Below are positions 17,009-25,662 of a stretch of 43,836 nt of DNA, piece after piece. The stretch is from positions 1 to 43,836 of the forward strand of contig NZ_BBRX01000037.1 in NCBI RefSeq assembly GCF_000829675.1, written 5' to 3'. Positions within the stretch are counted from its first letter, which is position 1, and every line of letters starts with the position of its first letter. The notes under the pieces were generated by a model. It was not told the DNA's origin. It searched no databases and worked only from the letters and a program-made list of their open reading frames with translations. The position numbers were made by a program, and so were the translations under genes. The stretch comes from Acinetobacter rudis (GTDB taxonomy: Bacteria > Pseudomonadota > Gammaproteobacteria > Pseudomonadales > Moraxellaceae).

Positions 17009-19048
17009 ATGTCATCAGCAAGTCAACTCAATGACAAGCAACTTGAAGCAATGAAATATACTCAAGGACCCTTGTTAGTACTTGCAGGAGCAGGTTCGGG
17101 TAAAACATCTGTAATCACTCGTAAAATTGCCTACTTAGTACAACAAATTGGCATTCCAGCTTATCGTATTACCGCAATGACCTTTACCAATAAAGCTGCA
17201 CGTGAAATGAAAGAACGTGTGAGTAAATTATTGTCAAAAGAACAAGGCAAAGGCTTGTCGGTTTCAACTTTCCATACCTTCGGTCTAAACATGTTGCGTT
17301 TGGAGCTGAAAAATACACCACTTAAAAATAATTTTTCAATCTTAGATGCAGATGACTGCAAACGAATTTTGATGGATTTGATGCATCGCGACAATTTATC
17401 GGGTGCAGAAAGTAAAGATTTGATTGCCAAGGCAATGAAAAAGATTTCCGATTGGAAAAATGATCTGATCTTGCCAGAACAAGCACATAGTACGTGTGAA
17501 ACTGAGGAAGACGTACAATTTGCTCATCTCTATCAACTTTATGAACGCAATCTACGTGCCTACAACGCAGTCGACTTCGATGATTTGATCGTTCTGCCTA
17601 CGCGCTTACTCCAAGAAAATGCAGAGGTTCGTGACCGCTGGCAAAATAAAACACGTTATTTATTGGTCGATGAGTATCAAGATACCAATACAGCACAGTA
17701 TATTTTGGTCAAACTGCTGGTGGGTGTGATGGGACAGTTTACCGCCGTAGGTGATGATGACCAATCGATCTATGCTTGGCGTGGTGCAAAACCAGAAAAC
17801 ATGGCATTACTCAAAGATGACTTTCCAAATTTAAAAGTGGTTAAACTTGAGCAAAACTATCGCTCAACCAGCCGTATCTTAAAAGCAGCGAACCATGTAA
17901 TTGAAAACAACCCACATATCTTCGATAAGAAGCTCTGGAGTGATAAGGGTCATGGCGATGTGATTCGTGTCATCACCTGTCGTAATGATGATGACGAAGC
18001 TGAACGTGTCGTTAAAGATCTGCTCACCCATAAACTGATGAATGGGAAAAACTGGAAGGATTATTGCGTACTTTATCGTGGTAACTTCCAAGCGCGTGTA
18101 CTTGAAACACAGCTACGCCAAATGCAAATCCCTTATAAGCTTTCAGGTGGTCAATCTTTCTTTGCACGAGCTGAAATCAAAGACATCATGAGTTATCTAC
18201 GGATTATTATTAATCCTGAAGATGACAGTGCTTTCTTACGCATTATCAATACACCTAAACGTGCAATCGGACCGGTTACCTTAGAAAAACTCGGTTTATT
18301 TGCACAAGAAAATCATCTATCACTGTTATCTGCTGCTGGTGATCAACGTTTACGTATGGTCCTACCGCAGAAAGCCACAAGCCAACTGGCAGAGTTTTCA
18401 GACTTTATCAACAACTATACTCGTGAGTTATTAGAAGATGACGAGCCTGTGCCGATCATCCGTCAAATGATGAACGAAGCAGGTTATATCGACTATCTCA
18501 GGGAAACAGCAGCAACACCAGCTCAAGAGAAAACCAAGCTCGATAACGTTGAAGTACTCTACAGCAGTATTCAAAGCTTGATTAACCGTGCTGAAGATGT
18601 TGACGAACGAAATATTGAAAGTGTCATCCGTAAAATGGTTCTGTTGGACATGCTAGAGCAGCAGCAAGAAGATGAAGACACGGACAAGGTCAACCTCTTG
18701 ACTTTACATGCCTCAAAAGGACTAGAGTTTCCTTTTGTGTACATCATGGGGCTTGAGGAAGAATTGCTTCCACACAAAAACTCGATTGCGGCAGAAACCA
18801 TCGAGGAAGAGCGACGCTTGATGTACGTTGGGATTACCCGTGCCCAACAAGCACTCACCCTGACGCTTGCCGAGCAACGTAAAAATGGTGGTCAAATGAA
18901 ACAAATGACCCCAAGCCGTTTCCTCGATGAGCTTCCACAAGATGATCTTGATTGGTTAGGCCGTAAAAAGAAACTCGCTGAAAATGTTGATCCTAAACAG
19001 CAAGCCCAGCAATATCTACAAAACTTAAAAGCCCTGCTCAAACGTTAA
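17009..19048 (+). CDS. rep: ATP-dependent DNA helicase Rep
   Basis: A 679-residue superfamily 1A helicase, very close in length to E. coli Rep (about 673). It unwinds DNA 3'-5' and clears proteins ahead of the replication fork. Motif I is AGAGSGKT (26-33), Ia is TFTNKAAREMKER, II is LLVDEYQDTNTAQY (near 221), III is AVGDDDQSIYAWRGA, IV is LEQNYRS, V is LTLHASKGLEFPFVY and VI is EERRLMYVGITRAQ. The phrase LELPQDDL-like near the end (LDELPQDDLDWL) is shared with Rep rather than UvrD. AGGAGG lies eight bases before the ATG. It is followed by dut on the same strand with a 55-base gap. Confidence 0.94.
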   Translation: MSSASQLNDKQLEAMKYTQGPLLVLAGAGSGKTSVITRKIAYLVQQIGIPAYRITAMTFTNKAAREMKERVSKLLSKEQGKGLSVSTFHTFGLNMLRLELKNTPLKNNFSILDADDCKRILMDLMHRDNLSGAESKDLIAKAMKKISDWKNDLILPEQAHSTCETEEDVQFAHLYQLYERNLRAYNAVDFDDLIVLPTRLLQENAEVRDRWQNKTRYLLVDEYQDTNTAQYILVKLLVGVMGQFTAVGDDDQSIYAWRGAKPENMALLKDDFPNLKVVKLEQNYRSTSRILKAANHVIENNPHIFDKKLWSDKGHGDVIRVITCRNDDDEAERVVKDLLTHKLMNGKNWKDYCVLYRGNFQARVLETQLRQMQIPYKLSGGQSFFARAEIKDIMSYLRIIINPEDDSAFLRIINTPKRAIGPVTLEKLGLFAQENHLSLLSAAGDQRLRMVLPQKATSQLAEFSDFINNYTRELLEDDEPVPIIRQMMNEAGYIDYLRETAATPAQEKTKLDNVEVLYSSIQSLINRAEDVDERNIESVIRKMVLLDMLEQQQEDEDTDKVNLLTLHASKGLEFPFVYIMGLEEELLPHKNSIAAETIEEERRLMYVGITRAQQALTLTLAEQRKNGGQMKQMTPSRFLDELPQDDLDWLGRKKKLAENVDPKQQAQQYLQNLKALLKR

Positions 19049-19103
19049 GTTTGAACAGGCAATTCTCCCTTAATTTTATTTTTATCTATCACAGGCCTTA
19101 TTT

Positions 19104-19556
19104 ATGAAAGTCCAAGTAAAAGTACTTGATCCACGCTTAGGTTCAACTTGGCCAATGCCAAGCTATGCAACAACAGGTTCAGCAGGTCTAGACCTACGTG
19201 CATGTGTCGATGAGGCAATCAATATTGAGCCAGGTCAAACTGTATTGGTTAAAACAGGTATGGCGATCTATATTGAAGATGTGAACTATGCTGGTTTGGT
19301 TTTACCACGTTCAGGTCTTGGTCATAAACATGGCATCGTTCTTGGTAACTTGGTCGGTTTAATCGACTCTGATTATCAAGGTGAATTAATGGTTTCTGTT
19401 TGGAACCGTGGACAAACAACTTTCACTTTAGAACCAGGTGAGCGTCTAGCACAGTATGTTCTTGTTCCTGTGATGCAAGCACAATTCGACATCGTTGATG
19501 ACTTTGTCGCAAGTGATCGTGGTGCAGGCGGTTTTGGTCATACAGGTCAAAAATAA
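19104..19556 (+). CDS. dut: Deoxyuridine 5'-triphosphate nucleotidohydrolase
   Basis: A 150-residue trimeric dUTPase. It splits dUTP to dUMP and pyrophosphate, which keeps uracil out of DNA and supplies dUMP for thymidylate synthesis. All five motifs are present: GSAGLDLRA (25-33), [10 protein letters not shown] (68-77), [11 protein letters not shown] (85-95, with the catalytic Asp), PGERLAQ (111-117) and [10 protein letters not shown] (139-148). The length is normal. It follows rep closely and may share its transcript, then ends in a hairpin at 19575-19602. Confidence 0.96.
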   Translation: MKVQVKVLDPRLGSTWPMPSYATTGSAGLDLRACVDEAINIEPGQTVLVKTGMAIYIEDVNYAGLVLPRSGLGHKHGIVLGNLVGLIDSDYQGELMVSVWNRGQTTFTLEPGERLAQYVLVPVMQAQFDIVDDFVASDRGAGGFGHTGQK

Positions 19557-19574
19557 TTGATCAAGTAGAGCAAT

Positions 19575-19602
19575 GCAGCTCCATGACATACTGTGGGGCT
19601 GC
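19575..19602 (+). terminator. Hairpin after dut
   Basis: GCAGCTCCA (19575-19583) pairs with TGGGGCTGC (19594-19602), with one G-T pair. No T run follows, so it is a weak terminator or a 3' stabiliser. The next gene is convergent. Confidence 0.55.
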
Positions 19603-19627
19603 TAAATTCAACAAGGCTTAATATCGT

Positions 19628-20131
19628 TTATGACGCCCTTCTGTCTCGAATTAAAAACATCCAATAACTAAAAGCAACAATCAGGGCGAGCCCGATCGAA
19701 AAAGGCTCAGTAAATACATCCCACCACGGGTTCGATATATTCCCCGTATGTGCCCAGCCAAAGCCAAGAAAAAAAACCCCTGCTATCAATACACTAAACA
19801 TGACAATACTGAAAAAATTTAGCCAATATAATCTTGCCAACAGCATAGAAATCAAAAATGAAAATGGTACGGTGAACAGACAATAAGCCAAATAAACCAC
19901 AGCATGAGCTGCGAAAAAAACCAAGATCGAATAAAAGCTAAATTCTTGATTCGCAATAATCAACGCCACAGCCAGAAGAAATAATAAAGGCAATGGAGCA
20001 AGTAATAAGGCTTTTAATATAATTTTGTTTGAATACTGCAAGCAATCACCAGTGATCCATATACATGTTTGACCCAGCAAATAATCTGCGGAGAAAGATC
20101 CATCAGATAACACACCATTATGACAAATCAT
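19628..20131 (-). CDS. Hypothetical membrane protein
   Basis: A 167-residue protein of no family I recognise. After about 35 polar residues it holds four or five hydrophobic helices: about 41-61, 66-101 (one long or two short), 104-126 and 143-162. It ends in a basic tail (RDRRAS), which suggests a cytoplasmic C-terminus. The start is uncertain: the polar N-terminal part (GVLSDGSFSADYLLGQTC) precedes the first helix and could be untranslated if a downstream TTG near residue 32 is used. The gene is divergent from the WYL regulator and convergent with dut. It may be a target of the neighbouring regulator, which is only a guess from position. Confidence 0.5.
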   Translation of the reverse strand: MICHNGVLSDGSFSADYLLGQTCIWITGDCLQYSNKIILKALLLAPLPLLFLLAVALIIANQEFSFYSILVFFAAHAVVYLAYCLFTVPFSFLISMLLARLYWLNFFSIVMFSVLIAGVFFLGFGWAHTGNISNPWWDVFTEPFSIGLALIVAFSYWMFLIRDRRAS

Positions 20132-20178
20132 ATATAATTTTTTTTAAATATATACCCCTATTGTCAGAATATTACTTT

Positions 20179-20886
20179 GTGAAGCGCTCAAATAGATTAA
20201 TCACCCTCATGCAGTTATTACGCTCATATCGCTATCCAGTCAGCGCTCAGAATCTCGCTCAGGAACTCGATATTAGCGTTCGGACACTTTATAGAGATAT
20301 TGAACTCTTACGTGAACAAGGCGCAAATATCCAAGGTGAAGCTGGACTAGGCTATGTGCTTATCGAGGACTTAGCCTTACCTCCACTGCAATTAGATCAT
20401 GGAGAAATTGAAGCCTTAGTGCTTGGACTACGATGGGTTTGCCGCCATAGCGATGAACACTTGGTCAAATCTGCCAAAAATCTATTTCATAAAATCCAAC
20501 ATGTATTACCCTCTGCTATGCAAGAAGCCCTGCATAACTCACCGATGTTAGTCGGTAGTGAATATCGCCCTCAACAAGGTGAAAATCATTTCACTCAATT
20601 AATTCGTCAAGCAATTCAGGATCAATCAATACTCAACATTGAATATATCGATGGAAAAAAAGAGCCCTCTGAACGTCGTATTTATCCATTGGCATTAGCC
20701 TATTTTAATGAGGTTCGGCTGTTACTTGGCTGGTGTGAAAAGCGTCATGCCTTTCGTAGTTTCCGTATTGACCGCATTCAACAGCTTCACAATACATTGC
20801 AAAACTATCAGCCTAATCGCGCTTTTTTATTACAACAATGGTTCAATGAATCAGGTATTTCAAATCAGGATTTTTATTTTAATTAA
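20179..20886 (+). CDS. YafY-type transcriptional regulator (HTH_11 and WYL domains)
   Basis: A 235-residue DNA-binding regulator. The N-terminal winged helix reads RLITLMQLLRSYRYPVSAQ, then LAQELDISVRTLYRDIELLR, the pattern of HTH_11/DeoR-like domains. The C-terminal WYL domain spans about residues 140-210 (NIEYIDGKKEPSERRIYPL, then LLLGWCEKRHAFRSFRIDRI); the literal W-Y-L triad is changed, as in many YafY relatives. WYL domains often bind nucleic acid or small ligands. I chose GTG at 20179 because it gives MKRSNRL, the usual family start just before helix 1; upstream in-frame starts add residues unlike the family. The glutathione S-transferase gene follows on the same strand and is the likely target. 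Confidence 0.8.
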   Translation: MKRSNRLITLMQLLRSYRYPVSAQNLAQELDISVRTLYRDIELLREQGANIQGEAGLGYVLIEDLALPPLQLDHGEIEALVLGLRWVCRHSDEHLVKSAKNLFHKIQHVLPSAMQEALHNSPMLVGSEYRPQQGENHFTQLIRQAIQDQSILNIEYIDGKKEPSERRIYPLALAYFNEVRLLLGWCEKRHAFRSFRIDRIQQLHNTLQNYQPNRAFLLQQWFNESGISNQDFYFN

Positions 20887-20974
20887 AAAATACGGCTACT
20901 GACATGTTCTGACACTATGAACCGTTAAAGTTTGTGGACTAAGAAAAAACCACTTACTTTTAAAGGACTTAAAC

Positions 20975-21625
20975 ATGTCAACCATGCAACTTTACACCCA
21001 TCCACACTCTCGCGGCGTCACTGTGTCTTGGATGTTAGAAGAGTGCCAAGCTGACTATCAAGCCATCCCGCTACAGTTTCGTACCGATATGAAACAAGCC
21101 GAGTATTTAAAGCTCAATCCAGCAGGTAAAGTCCCGACATTGGTTCATGATGGTGTAATCATTACTGAAACTGCTGCAATCGTTGCTTATCTTGCTGATC
21201 TCTATGCAGGTAAGCAACTAGCACCTGCTGTAGCCACTGTACAGCGTGGTGAATATTACAAATGGTTATTTATCATCTGCAATCAATTTGAACCTGCCCT
21301 GACCGATCAGAAGTATCAAACTGAAGTGACAGATGAAATGCGTTTTTCATTGGGTTATCCTGCACTTGATGTTTTGATTAAACAAGTGACTGAACACTTA
21401 AGCCAAAACCGCTATTTACTCGGCGAACAATTTAGTGCGGCTGATTTACTTCTGGTTGCGTTATTGGCTTGGGGAGCGGTTTATGACAAAATTTTTCAAC
21501 TCGATGATACCTTACAAGCCTATTTAGATCGTGCGATTGCTCGACCAGCCTACTTACGCACTCAACAACTCAATGACGGGTATTTACAACAACTCAATGA
21601 CTCAGCTAATACTCAGGCTGATTAA
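20975..21625 (+). CDS. Glutathione S-transferase family protein
   Basis: A 216-residue cytosolic GST. The thioredoxin-like N-terminal domain starts with MQLYTHPHSRGVTVSWMLEE, where Ser12 is the likely glutathione-activating residue. KVPTLVHDG holds the cis-proline, and ITETAAIVAYLAD binds the glutamyl part. The C-terminal helical domain includes YLLGEQFSAADLLLVALLAWG, with the conserved N-capping box and Asp. Substrate unknown; such enzymes conjugate or reduce electrophiles. It lies 88 bases after the WYL regulator on the same strand, an arrangement that suggests local control. It is followed by a long hairpin that probably ends the transcript. Confidence 0.88.
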   Translation: MSTMQLYTHPHSRGVTVSWMLEECQADYQAIPLQFRTDMKQAEYLKLNPAGKVPTLVHDGVIITETAAIVAYLADLYAGKQLAPAVATVQRGEYYKWLFIICNQFEPALTDQKYQTEVTDEMRFSLGYPALDVLIKQVTEHLSQNRYLLGEQFSAADLLLVALLAWGAVYDKIFQLDDTLQAYLDRAIARPAYLRTQQLNDGYLQQLNDSANTQAD

Positions 21626-21663
21626 TTTCAATCAAATTTAACTCATTACATTCAAAACCCATC

Positions 21664-21699
21664 GTATACCGCGATGACCCAAAGGTCTTTGCGGTGTAC
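21664..21699 (+). terminator. Long hairpin after the GST gene
   Basis: GTATACCGC (21664-21672) pairs with GCGGTGTAC (21691-21699), with one G-T pair. An inner stem GACC/GGTC (21676-21687) extends it. No strong T run follows. It probably ends the GST transcript. Confidence 0.55.
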
Positions 21700-21766
21700 T
21701 TCATTCAATAGGATCAGCTCTGTTTTTTGTATACAGTCCTTTAAACTCAACCACACCCAACATCAC

Positions 21767-21792
21767 CACTGAGCTGTTATAGCAACTCAGTG
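21767..21792. repeat. Inverted repeat before the membrane protein gene
   Basis: CACTGAG (21767-21773) and CTCAGTG (21786-21792) form a 7-base dyad with a 12-base centre, about 85 bases before the start of the membrane protein gene. Operator or terminator, undecided. Confidence 0.35.
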
Positions 21793-21877
21793 TCCTATGG
21801 ATCGAGCTCCCCTTTTTTTATAGAAATGCTAGTGTTGCCTGCTTTGTTTGATCTATTTTCAAGGCTATATCTCCCCT

Positions 21878-22480
21878 ATGCTCATCTCAAAAAAACTCAG
21901 TTATCCAACTCTTTTGTTTATTGGCCTAGGCTTAGTTTTTCCATTTCTGACTTATTTCAACATCCCTCTCCTTGACGGTGCATTGGTCACTGCACTAGAA
22001 AATACCCAAGCATTGTTGTTTCTTGCTGCTGCGATTTTTAGTTATTTTTTTATTCGACCACGACAATATGCCACTGGTAAAAAACAGTTTTGGATCTGGG
22101 TGATCTTTTGGTGGATACTTTTATTTGGCCGAAGTATCAGTTGGGGCAGAGACTATTTTCCTGACGTTGCACACGACTATTTTCGAATCATCTCAATACT
22201 GCTTATCGCACCTGTCCTTTTGATGTTGTTATCAAGAAAGTTGCGTGCTGAAATCATTGTGAAGTTAAAAACGACTCAACTCCCTATCTTTAGCATCGTA
22301 CTTGCGCTATTGGCAGTCATCATTGCAGATGCAATCGAGCATAACCGAGCGATCTCTATATTTTTCTTATACGATGTGGCATATAAAGATTTCCTAGAAG
22401 AGATGTACGAGTTTGCTTTAATTTGGGGGTTATTTGAAGCGACCTATCTGCTCATGAAACAAGAAGAAGCAGACACCTGA
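21878..22480 (+). CDS. Hypothetical six-helix membrane protein
   Basis: A 200-residue integral membrane protein with about six helices (near 10-28, 42-58, 71-88, 103-122, 133-150 and 178-196). Distinct polar segments between helices are GRSISWGRDYFPDVAHDYF and DFLEEMYEFALIWGLFEA; the acidic EEMYE inside a helix is unusual and probably functional. I do not recognise the family. I chose the ATG at 21878 (MLISKKLSYP) rather than the in-frame TTG at 21848, because it begins just before helix 1 with a basic end. It is convergent with acpP and shares the terminator between them. Confidence 0.6.
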   Translation: MLISKKLSYPTLLFIGLGLVFPFLTYFNIPLLDGALVTALENTQALLFLAAAIFSYFFIRPRQYATGKKQFWIWVIFWWILLFGRSISWGRDYFPDVAHDYFRIISILLIAPVLLMLLSRKLRAEIIVKLKTTQLPIFSIVLALLAVIIADAIEHNRAISIFFLYDVAYKDFLEEMYEFALIWGLFEATYLLMKQEEADT

Positions 22481-22500
22481 AAGCTCTGCATAAAGCCATT

Positions 22501-22527
22501 AAAAAAGGCTGCCTTTACAGGCAGCCT
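22501..22527 (-). terminator. Terminator of the fabD-fabG-acpP unit
   Basis: AGGCTGCC (22506-22513) pairs with GGCAGCCT (22520-22527). In the minus direction a run of six T bases follows, so it ends the acpP transcript. Confidence 0.88.
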
Positions 22528-22557
22528 CAATTGCGGACTTAACGTCAGCAGCATTCA

Positions 22558-22794
22558 TTACGCAAGTTTTTTGCTTACATAATCAATTGCAGATTGTACA
22601 GTTGTGATTTCGTTAGAATCTTCATCAGGGATAGTGATGTCAAAATCGTTTTCGAAAGACATTACTAACTCAACTAGATCAAGAGAATCAGCACCTAGGT
22701 CATCCATAAAAGATGCTTCGTTTTTGATCTCTTCAGCTTTCATACCGAGTTGTTCTGCAACAGCTTGTTTAATGCGTTGTTCGATATCGCTCAC
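22558..22794 (-). CDS. acpP: Acyl carrier protein
   Basis: A 78-residue acidic carrier that holds growing fatty acids on a phosphopantetheine arm. The attachment serine is Ser37 in [12 protein letters not shown] (Ser36 without the initiator Met). [19 protein letters not shown] completes the fold. I chose the GTG at 22794 over an ATG at 22809. It gives exactly the family length (MSDIEQRI), and AGGAG, which would be inside the longer protein, then stands seven bases upstream as the ribosome-binding site. It is the last gene of the fabD-fabG-acpP run and also supplies the acyl substrate used by BioC and BioH further right. Confidence 0.96.
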   Translation of the reverse strand: MSDIEQRIKQAVAEQLGMKAEEIKNEASFMDDLGADSLDLVELVMSFENDFDITIPDEDSNEITTVQSAIDYVSKKLA

Positions 22795-22880
22795 AGGAAT
22801 TCTCCTCATTGCTTGTGGCGGCGTTTTTCATGGCCGTAGTTTAATTGAATATTGAAATTTTTCATAGTTTATACATGACA

Positions 22881-23615
22881 TTAAGCCATGAATAAACCAC
22901 CATTTACGTGTAAAACATTACCTGTTATGTAGCTTGCCTTATCAGAAGCCAAGAAACTCACAGCATCTGCGATATCTTGCGGCTCACCAAAACGGTTGAG
23001 GGCAACTTGATCATTCATCTTTTTACGGATGTCTTCACTGAGTTGTTCAGTCATTTCAGTCGCAATAAAACCAGGGGCAATACAGTTCACTGTAATTTGA
23101 CGGCTACCCATTTCTTTTGCCAAGCTGCGACTGAATGCTTCAATCCCAGCTTTAGCAGCTGAATAGTTGGCTTGACCTGGGTTAGCAAAGTGAGCCACCA
23201 CTGAACTAATATTAATGATGCGTCCAAAACGTGCTTTGGTCATACCTTTTAAAACACGCTTAGATAAACGGAATACGGCTTTTAAATGAATATTTAAAAT
23301 ATCATCCCAATCATCTTCTGACATACGAAGCAATAAATTGTCTTTAGTGATCCCAGCATTATTCACTAAAACCATTACTGCACCATATTGTTCTTCAATA
23401 TGCGTAACGAGATCATTAATTGCATCACCATCACGTACATCAAGCACAGCACCTACACCATTTTCAGCAAATTGTGCAGTGAGTTTTTCTGCCCCACCTG
23501 CTGAGGTTGCTGTACCAACTACAAAGAAACCGTCATTCATCAATTGTTGTGCAATAGCAGCACCAATACCACGACTTGCACCAGTGACTAGCGCAACTTT
23601 ACGTTCTTGTTTCAT
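22881..23615 (-). CDS. fabG: 3-oxoacyl-ACP reductase
   Basis: A 244-residue short-chain dehydrogenase that reduces 3-oxoacyl-ACP with NADPH in each elongation round. The cofactor loop is TGASRGIG (11-18), NNAG lies at 85-88, and the catalytic Ser138, Tyr151 and Lys155 stand in INISSVV and ANYSAAKAG. The end (ITGNVLHVNGGLFMA) is the typical FabG C-terminus. Its start codon overlaps the fabD stop by four bases (ATGA), so translation is coupled. acpP follows after 86 bases. Confidence 0.95.
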   Translation of the reverse strand: MKQERKVALVTGASRGIGAAIAQQLMNDGFFVVGTATSAGGAEKLTAQFAENGVGAVLDVRDGDAINDLVTHIEEQYGAVMVLVNNAGITKDNLLLRMSEDDWDDILNIHLKAVFRLSKRVLKGMTKARFGRIINISSVVAHFANPGQANYSAAKAGIEAFSRSLAKEMGSRQITVNCIAPGFIATEMTEQLSEDIRKKMNDQVALNRFGEPQDIADAVSFLASDKASYITGNVLHVNGGLFMA

Positions 23616-24598
23616 GCAATTTTTCCTTCAGCCACTAAGATGGCATTCAATGCATCTTCTATTCGAGTTTGTGTATCTAATGGGAAAGCTTTTTCAATTT
23701 GTGGTAGACGTTTTGCCATGTTTGCAAGAACATTTCCTGGACCACATTCAGCAACATATTGAATGCCTTGATCTTGTAGGAGCTGCATACTTTTGGTCCA
23801 TTGTACCGATTGATAAAGCTGAGCGGTTAACGCACTACGCAATTGCGCAACATCAGTAGCAACCGCTGCATTGACATTTTGTATTACAGGAATACTAGGC
23901 AGCTCAATGGCAGTTTGTTCCAAAGCCAATGCAAATTTTTCTGCAGCTGGTTTCATTAATGAACAATGCGAAGGTACTGAGACAGGCAATGCAATCGCTT
24001 TACCTGACTGTGCTTTGGCTTCAGCCATTACAGCCTGAACTAATGCGTGAGAGCCAGCAATCACCACTTGGCCTGCTGCATTATAGTTTGCAGCTTCTAC
24101 TGCACCCTCACCACTTAGCGTTGCCTGTTGGCAAAGTTCTACCACTTTAGCATCGTCAAGGCCTAAAATAGCAGCCATTGCTCCTTCGCCTTGTGGCACT
24201 GCCGATTGCATCAATTGACCACGCAAATTGACCAATTTTGCCGCATCACCTAAGCTCATTGCACCACCAGCAACGAGTGCGCTGTATTCGCCAAGTGAAT
24301 GACCTACAAGGAATTTTGGTGCTAAACCACCAAGTTCATACCACAAACGCCATAGCGCTACACTTGCTGTTAATAAAACAGGCTGGGTGTTTTCTGTTTG
24401 ATCCAAACCTTCGCCACTTTGTGCAATATTCCACAAGTCAAAACCCACGGCATCAGAGGCTTCTGTAAAAGTCTCTTGAATTCCCCGAAATTGTTCTGCA
24501 AGTTCAGCAAGCATTCCGACCTTTTGTGAGCCTTGGCCAGGAAACATAAATGCTGTTTTCTGGGCTTGAGCAACGTGATCGAATTTTTGAGCAGACAT
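23612..24598 (-). CDS. fabD: Malonyl-CoA:ACP transacylase
   Basis: A 328-residue enzyme that loads malonate from CoA to ACP. FMFPGQGSQ (17-25) is the first motif, the nucleophile is Ser101 in GHSLGEYSAL, and the catalytic His lies in SVPSHCSLMKP (about 211). The late Gln motif is in the expected region. It is slightly longer than E. coli FabD (about 309) through an N-terminal extension (MSAQKFDHVAQAQK). A good ribosome-binding site (AAGGGA) stands before the ATG. It opens the fabD-fabG-acpP unit after the rpmF terminator. Confidence 0.95.
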   Translation of the reverse strand: MSAQKFDHVAQAQKTAFMFPGQGSQKVGMLAELAEQFRGIQETFTEASDAVGFDLWNIAQSGEGLDQTENTQPVLLTASVALWRLWYELGGLAPKFLVGHSLGEYSALVAGGAMSLGDAAKLVNLRGQLMQSAVPQGEGAMAAILGLDDAKVVELCQQATLSGEGAVEAANYNAAGQVVIAGSHALVQAVMAEAKAQSGKAIALPVSVPSHCSLMKPAAEKFALALEQTAIELPSIPVIQNVNAAVATDVAQLRSALTAQLYQSVQWTKSMQLLQDQGIQYVAECGPGNVLANMAKRLPQIEKAFPLDTQTRIEDALNAILVAEGKIA

Positions 24599-24682
24599 AT
24601 GACGTCCCTTCTATTATCTATTTTCGTTTCCGATGCGGAAATTTAACACGGAATCCCAGACTTTTTAATTGCGAAATACAAC

Positions 24683-24715
24683 AAAAAAAAAGGGAGCTTA
24701 CGCTCCCATTTTTTT
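24683..24715 (-). terminator. Terminator between rpmF and fabD
   Basis: GGGAGC (24692-24697) pairs with GCTCCC (24702-24707) and is flanked by A and T runs on both sides. On the minus strand it ends rpmF and separates it from fabD. Confidence 0.85.
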
Positions 24716-24746
24716 TCACTAAGCTTGACGCTTAATGCTTCAACAA

Positions 24747-24932
24747 TTATTCAGCATCAGCTGCTTTAGCGAATAATTGACGACCACGGTAGAAACCGTC
24801 TTTAGTCACATGGTGACGACGATGAGTTTCACCTGTAGTTTGGTCTACAGTTAATGCATTCTCGGTTAAAGCGTCATGTGAACGGCGCATGTCACGGCGA
24901 GAGCGACTTTTACGGTTTTGCTGAACGGCCAT
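24747..24932 (-). CDS. rpmF: 50S ribosomal protein L32
   Basis: A 61-residue basic ribosomal protein. [20 protein letters not shown] is the L32 N-terminus, and [17 protein letters not shown] is its second half. The zinc-binding cysteines of some L32 proteins are absent, as in most gamma-proteobacteria. AAGGAG lies seven bases before the ATG. It follows yceD, the normal arrangement, and ends at its own terminator. Confidence 0.97.
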   Translation of the reverse strand: MAVQQNRKSRSRRDMRRSHDALTENALTVDQTTGETHRRHHVTKDGFYRGRQLFAKAADAE

Positions 24933-25007
24933 GATGGCTCCTTACAAAGATCGAAAAAATGGGATCAAAAAAATTGACTAAATGTTAGCGCGGTAGTCTA
25001 ACACAAA

Positions 25008-25565
25008 TCAACTCAGTTTGCCTTTCAAACCTGCCAAAACATCAAACGGGTTATCCCGTTTTTCTTCGACAACTTCTTCTTCGGCTGGTTGGTGCTTATG
25101 TTCACAAGCAGAATGCTTAGGTGACAAAGGCAACAACAATAATAATTCATCCTCTAGTAATGACAGTAAATCAACAGTTGCAGGAGCACTATAGTCTCCT
25201 TTAGTTGTAGATTCACTCTCACCTAAAACGATGAAATCAGCATCCTCATCCAAGCGCTCTATCAGTGACTCATCATCGATTAAGGCTAAATGAAAGTCAG
25301 AAACAAGCGAAATCTCTACAGATTCCAAACAACGTTGACATTCCATAGGGACAAGTGTTTCACAACGACCACTGAGCCAAACAATGCGATGAAACGCATC
25401 CATTGATAGCTTACAGTCTATGTTGATCAATTGATGGTCAATTGGACCAACAGCTTCACGGGCAATACGAACAAAACGAGACAAGGGCAGATTTCCTGAC
25501 CATGAATAACCTTGTTCAGCCCATTTAAACGGCTCAATCTGTGCCGGAAAGGTATTTGCTGACAT
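25008..25565 (-). CDS. yceD: 23S rRNA accumulation protein YceD (DUF177)
   Basis: A 185-residue cytoplasmic protein of the DUF177 family, needed in E. coli and plants for normal 23S rRNA levels. The marker is MECQRCLESVEISL (Cys76, Cys79), followed by a central acidic part (DDESLIERLDEDADFIVLG) and a C-terminal DLLSLLEDELLLLLPLSPKH. The tail NPFDVLAGLKGKLS is the conserved YceD end. It stands directly before rpmF, as in most proteobacteria, which confirms the call. It is divergent from epmC. Confidence 0.9.
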   Translation of the reverse strand: MSANTFPAQIEPFKWAEQGYSWSGNLPLSRFVRIAREAVGPIDHQLINIDCKLSMDAFHRIVWLSGRCETLVPMECQRCLESVEISLVSDFHLALIDDESLIERLDEDADFIVLGESESTTKGDYSAPATVDLLSLLEDELLLLLPLSPKHSACEHKHQPAEEEVVEEKRDNPFDVLAGLKGKLS

Positions 25566-25662
25566 AATTAAGGCGGCAATTCTACAAATTCATCGCTATT
25601 CTGTCAAAGATTAAGATACAATTTTGTACTTCTTTAAACAGATCTTTTGGGTAAATCGAGTC

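Noticed and set aside
23338..23859. 173-residue plus-strand frame across the fabG-fabD junction
   Set aside because: It runs antisense to two well-supported genes and has no recognisable domain.
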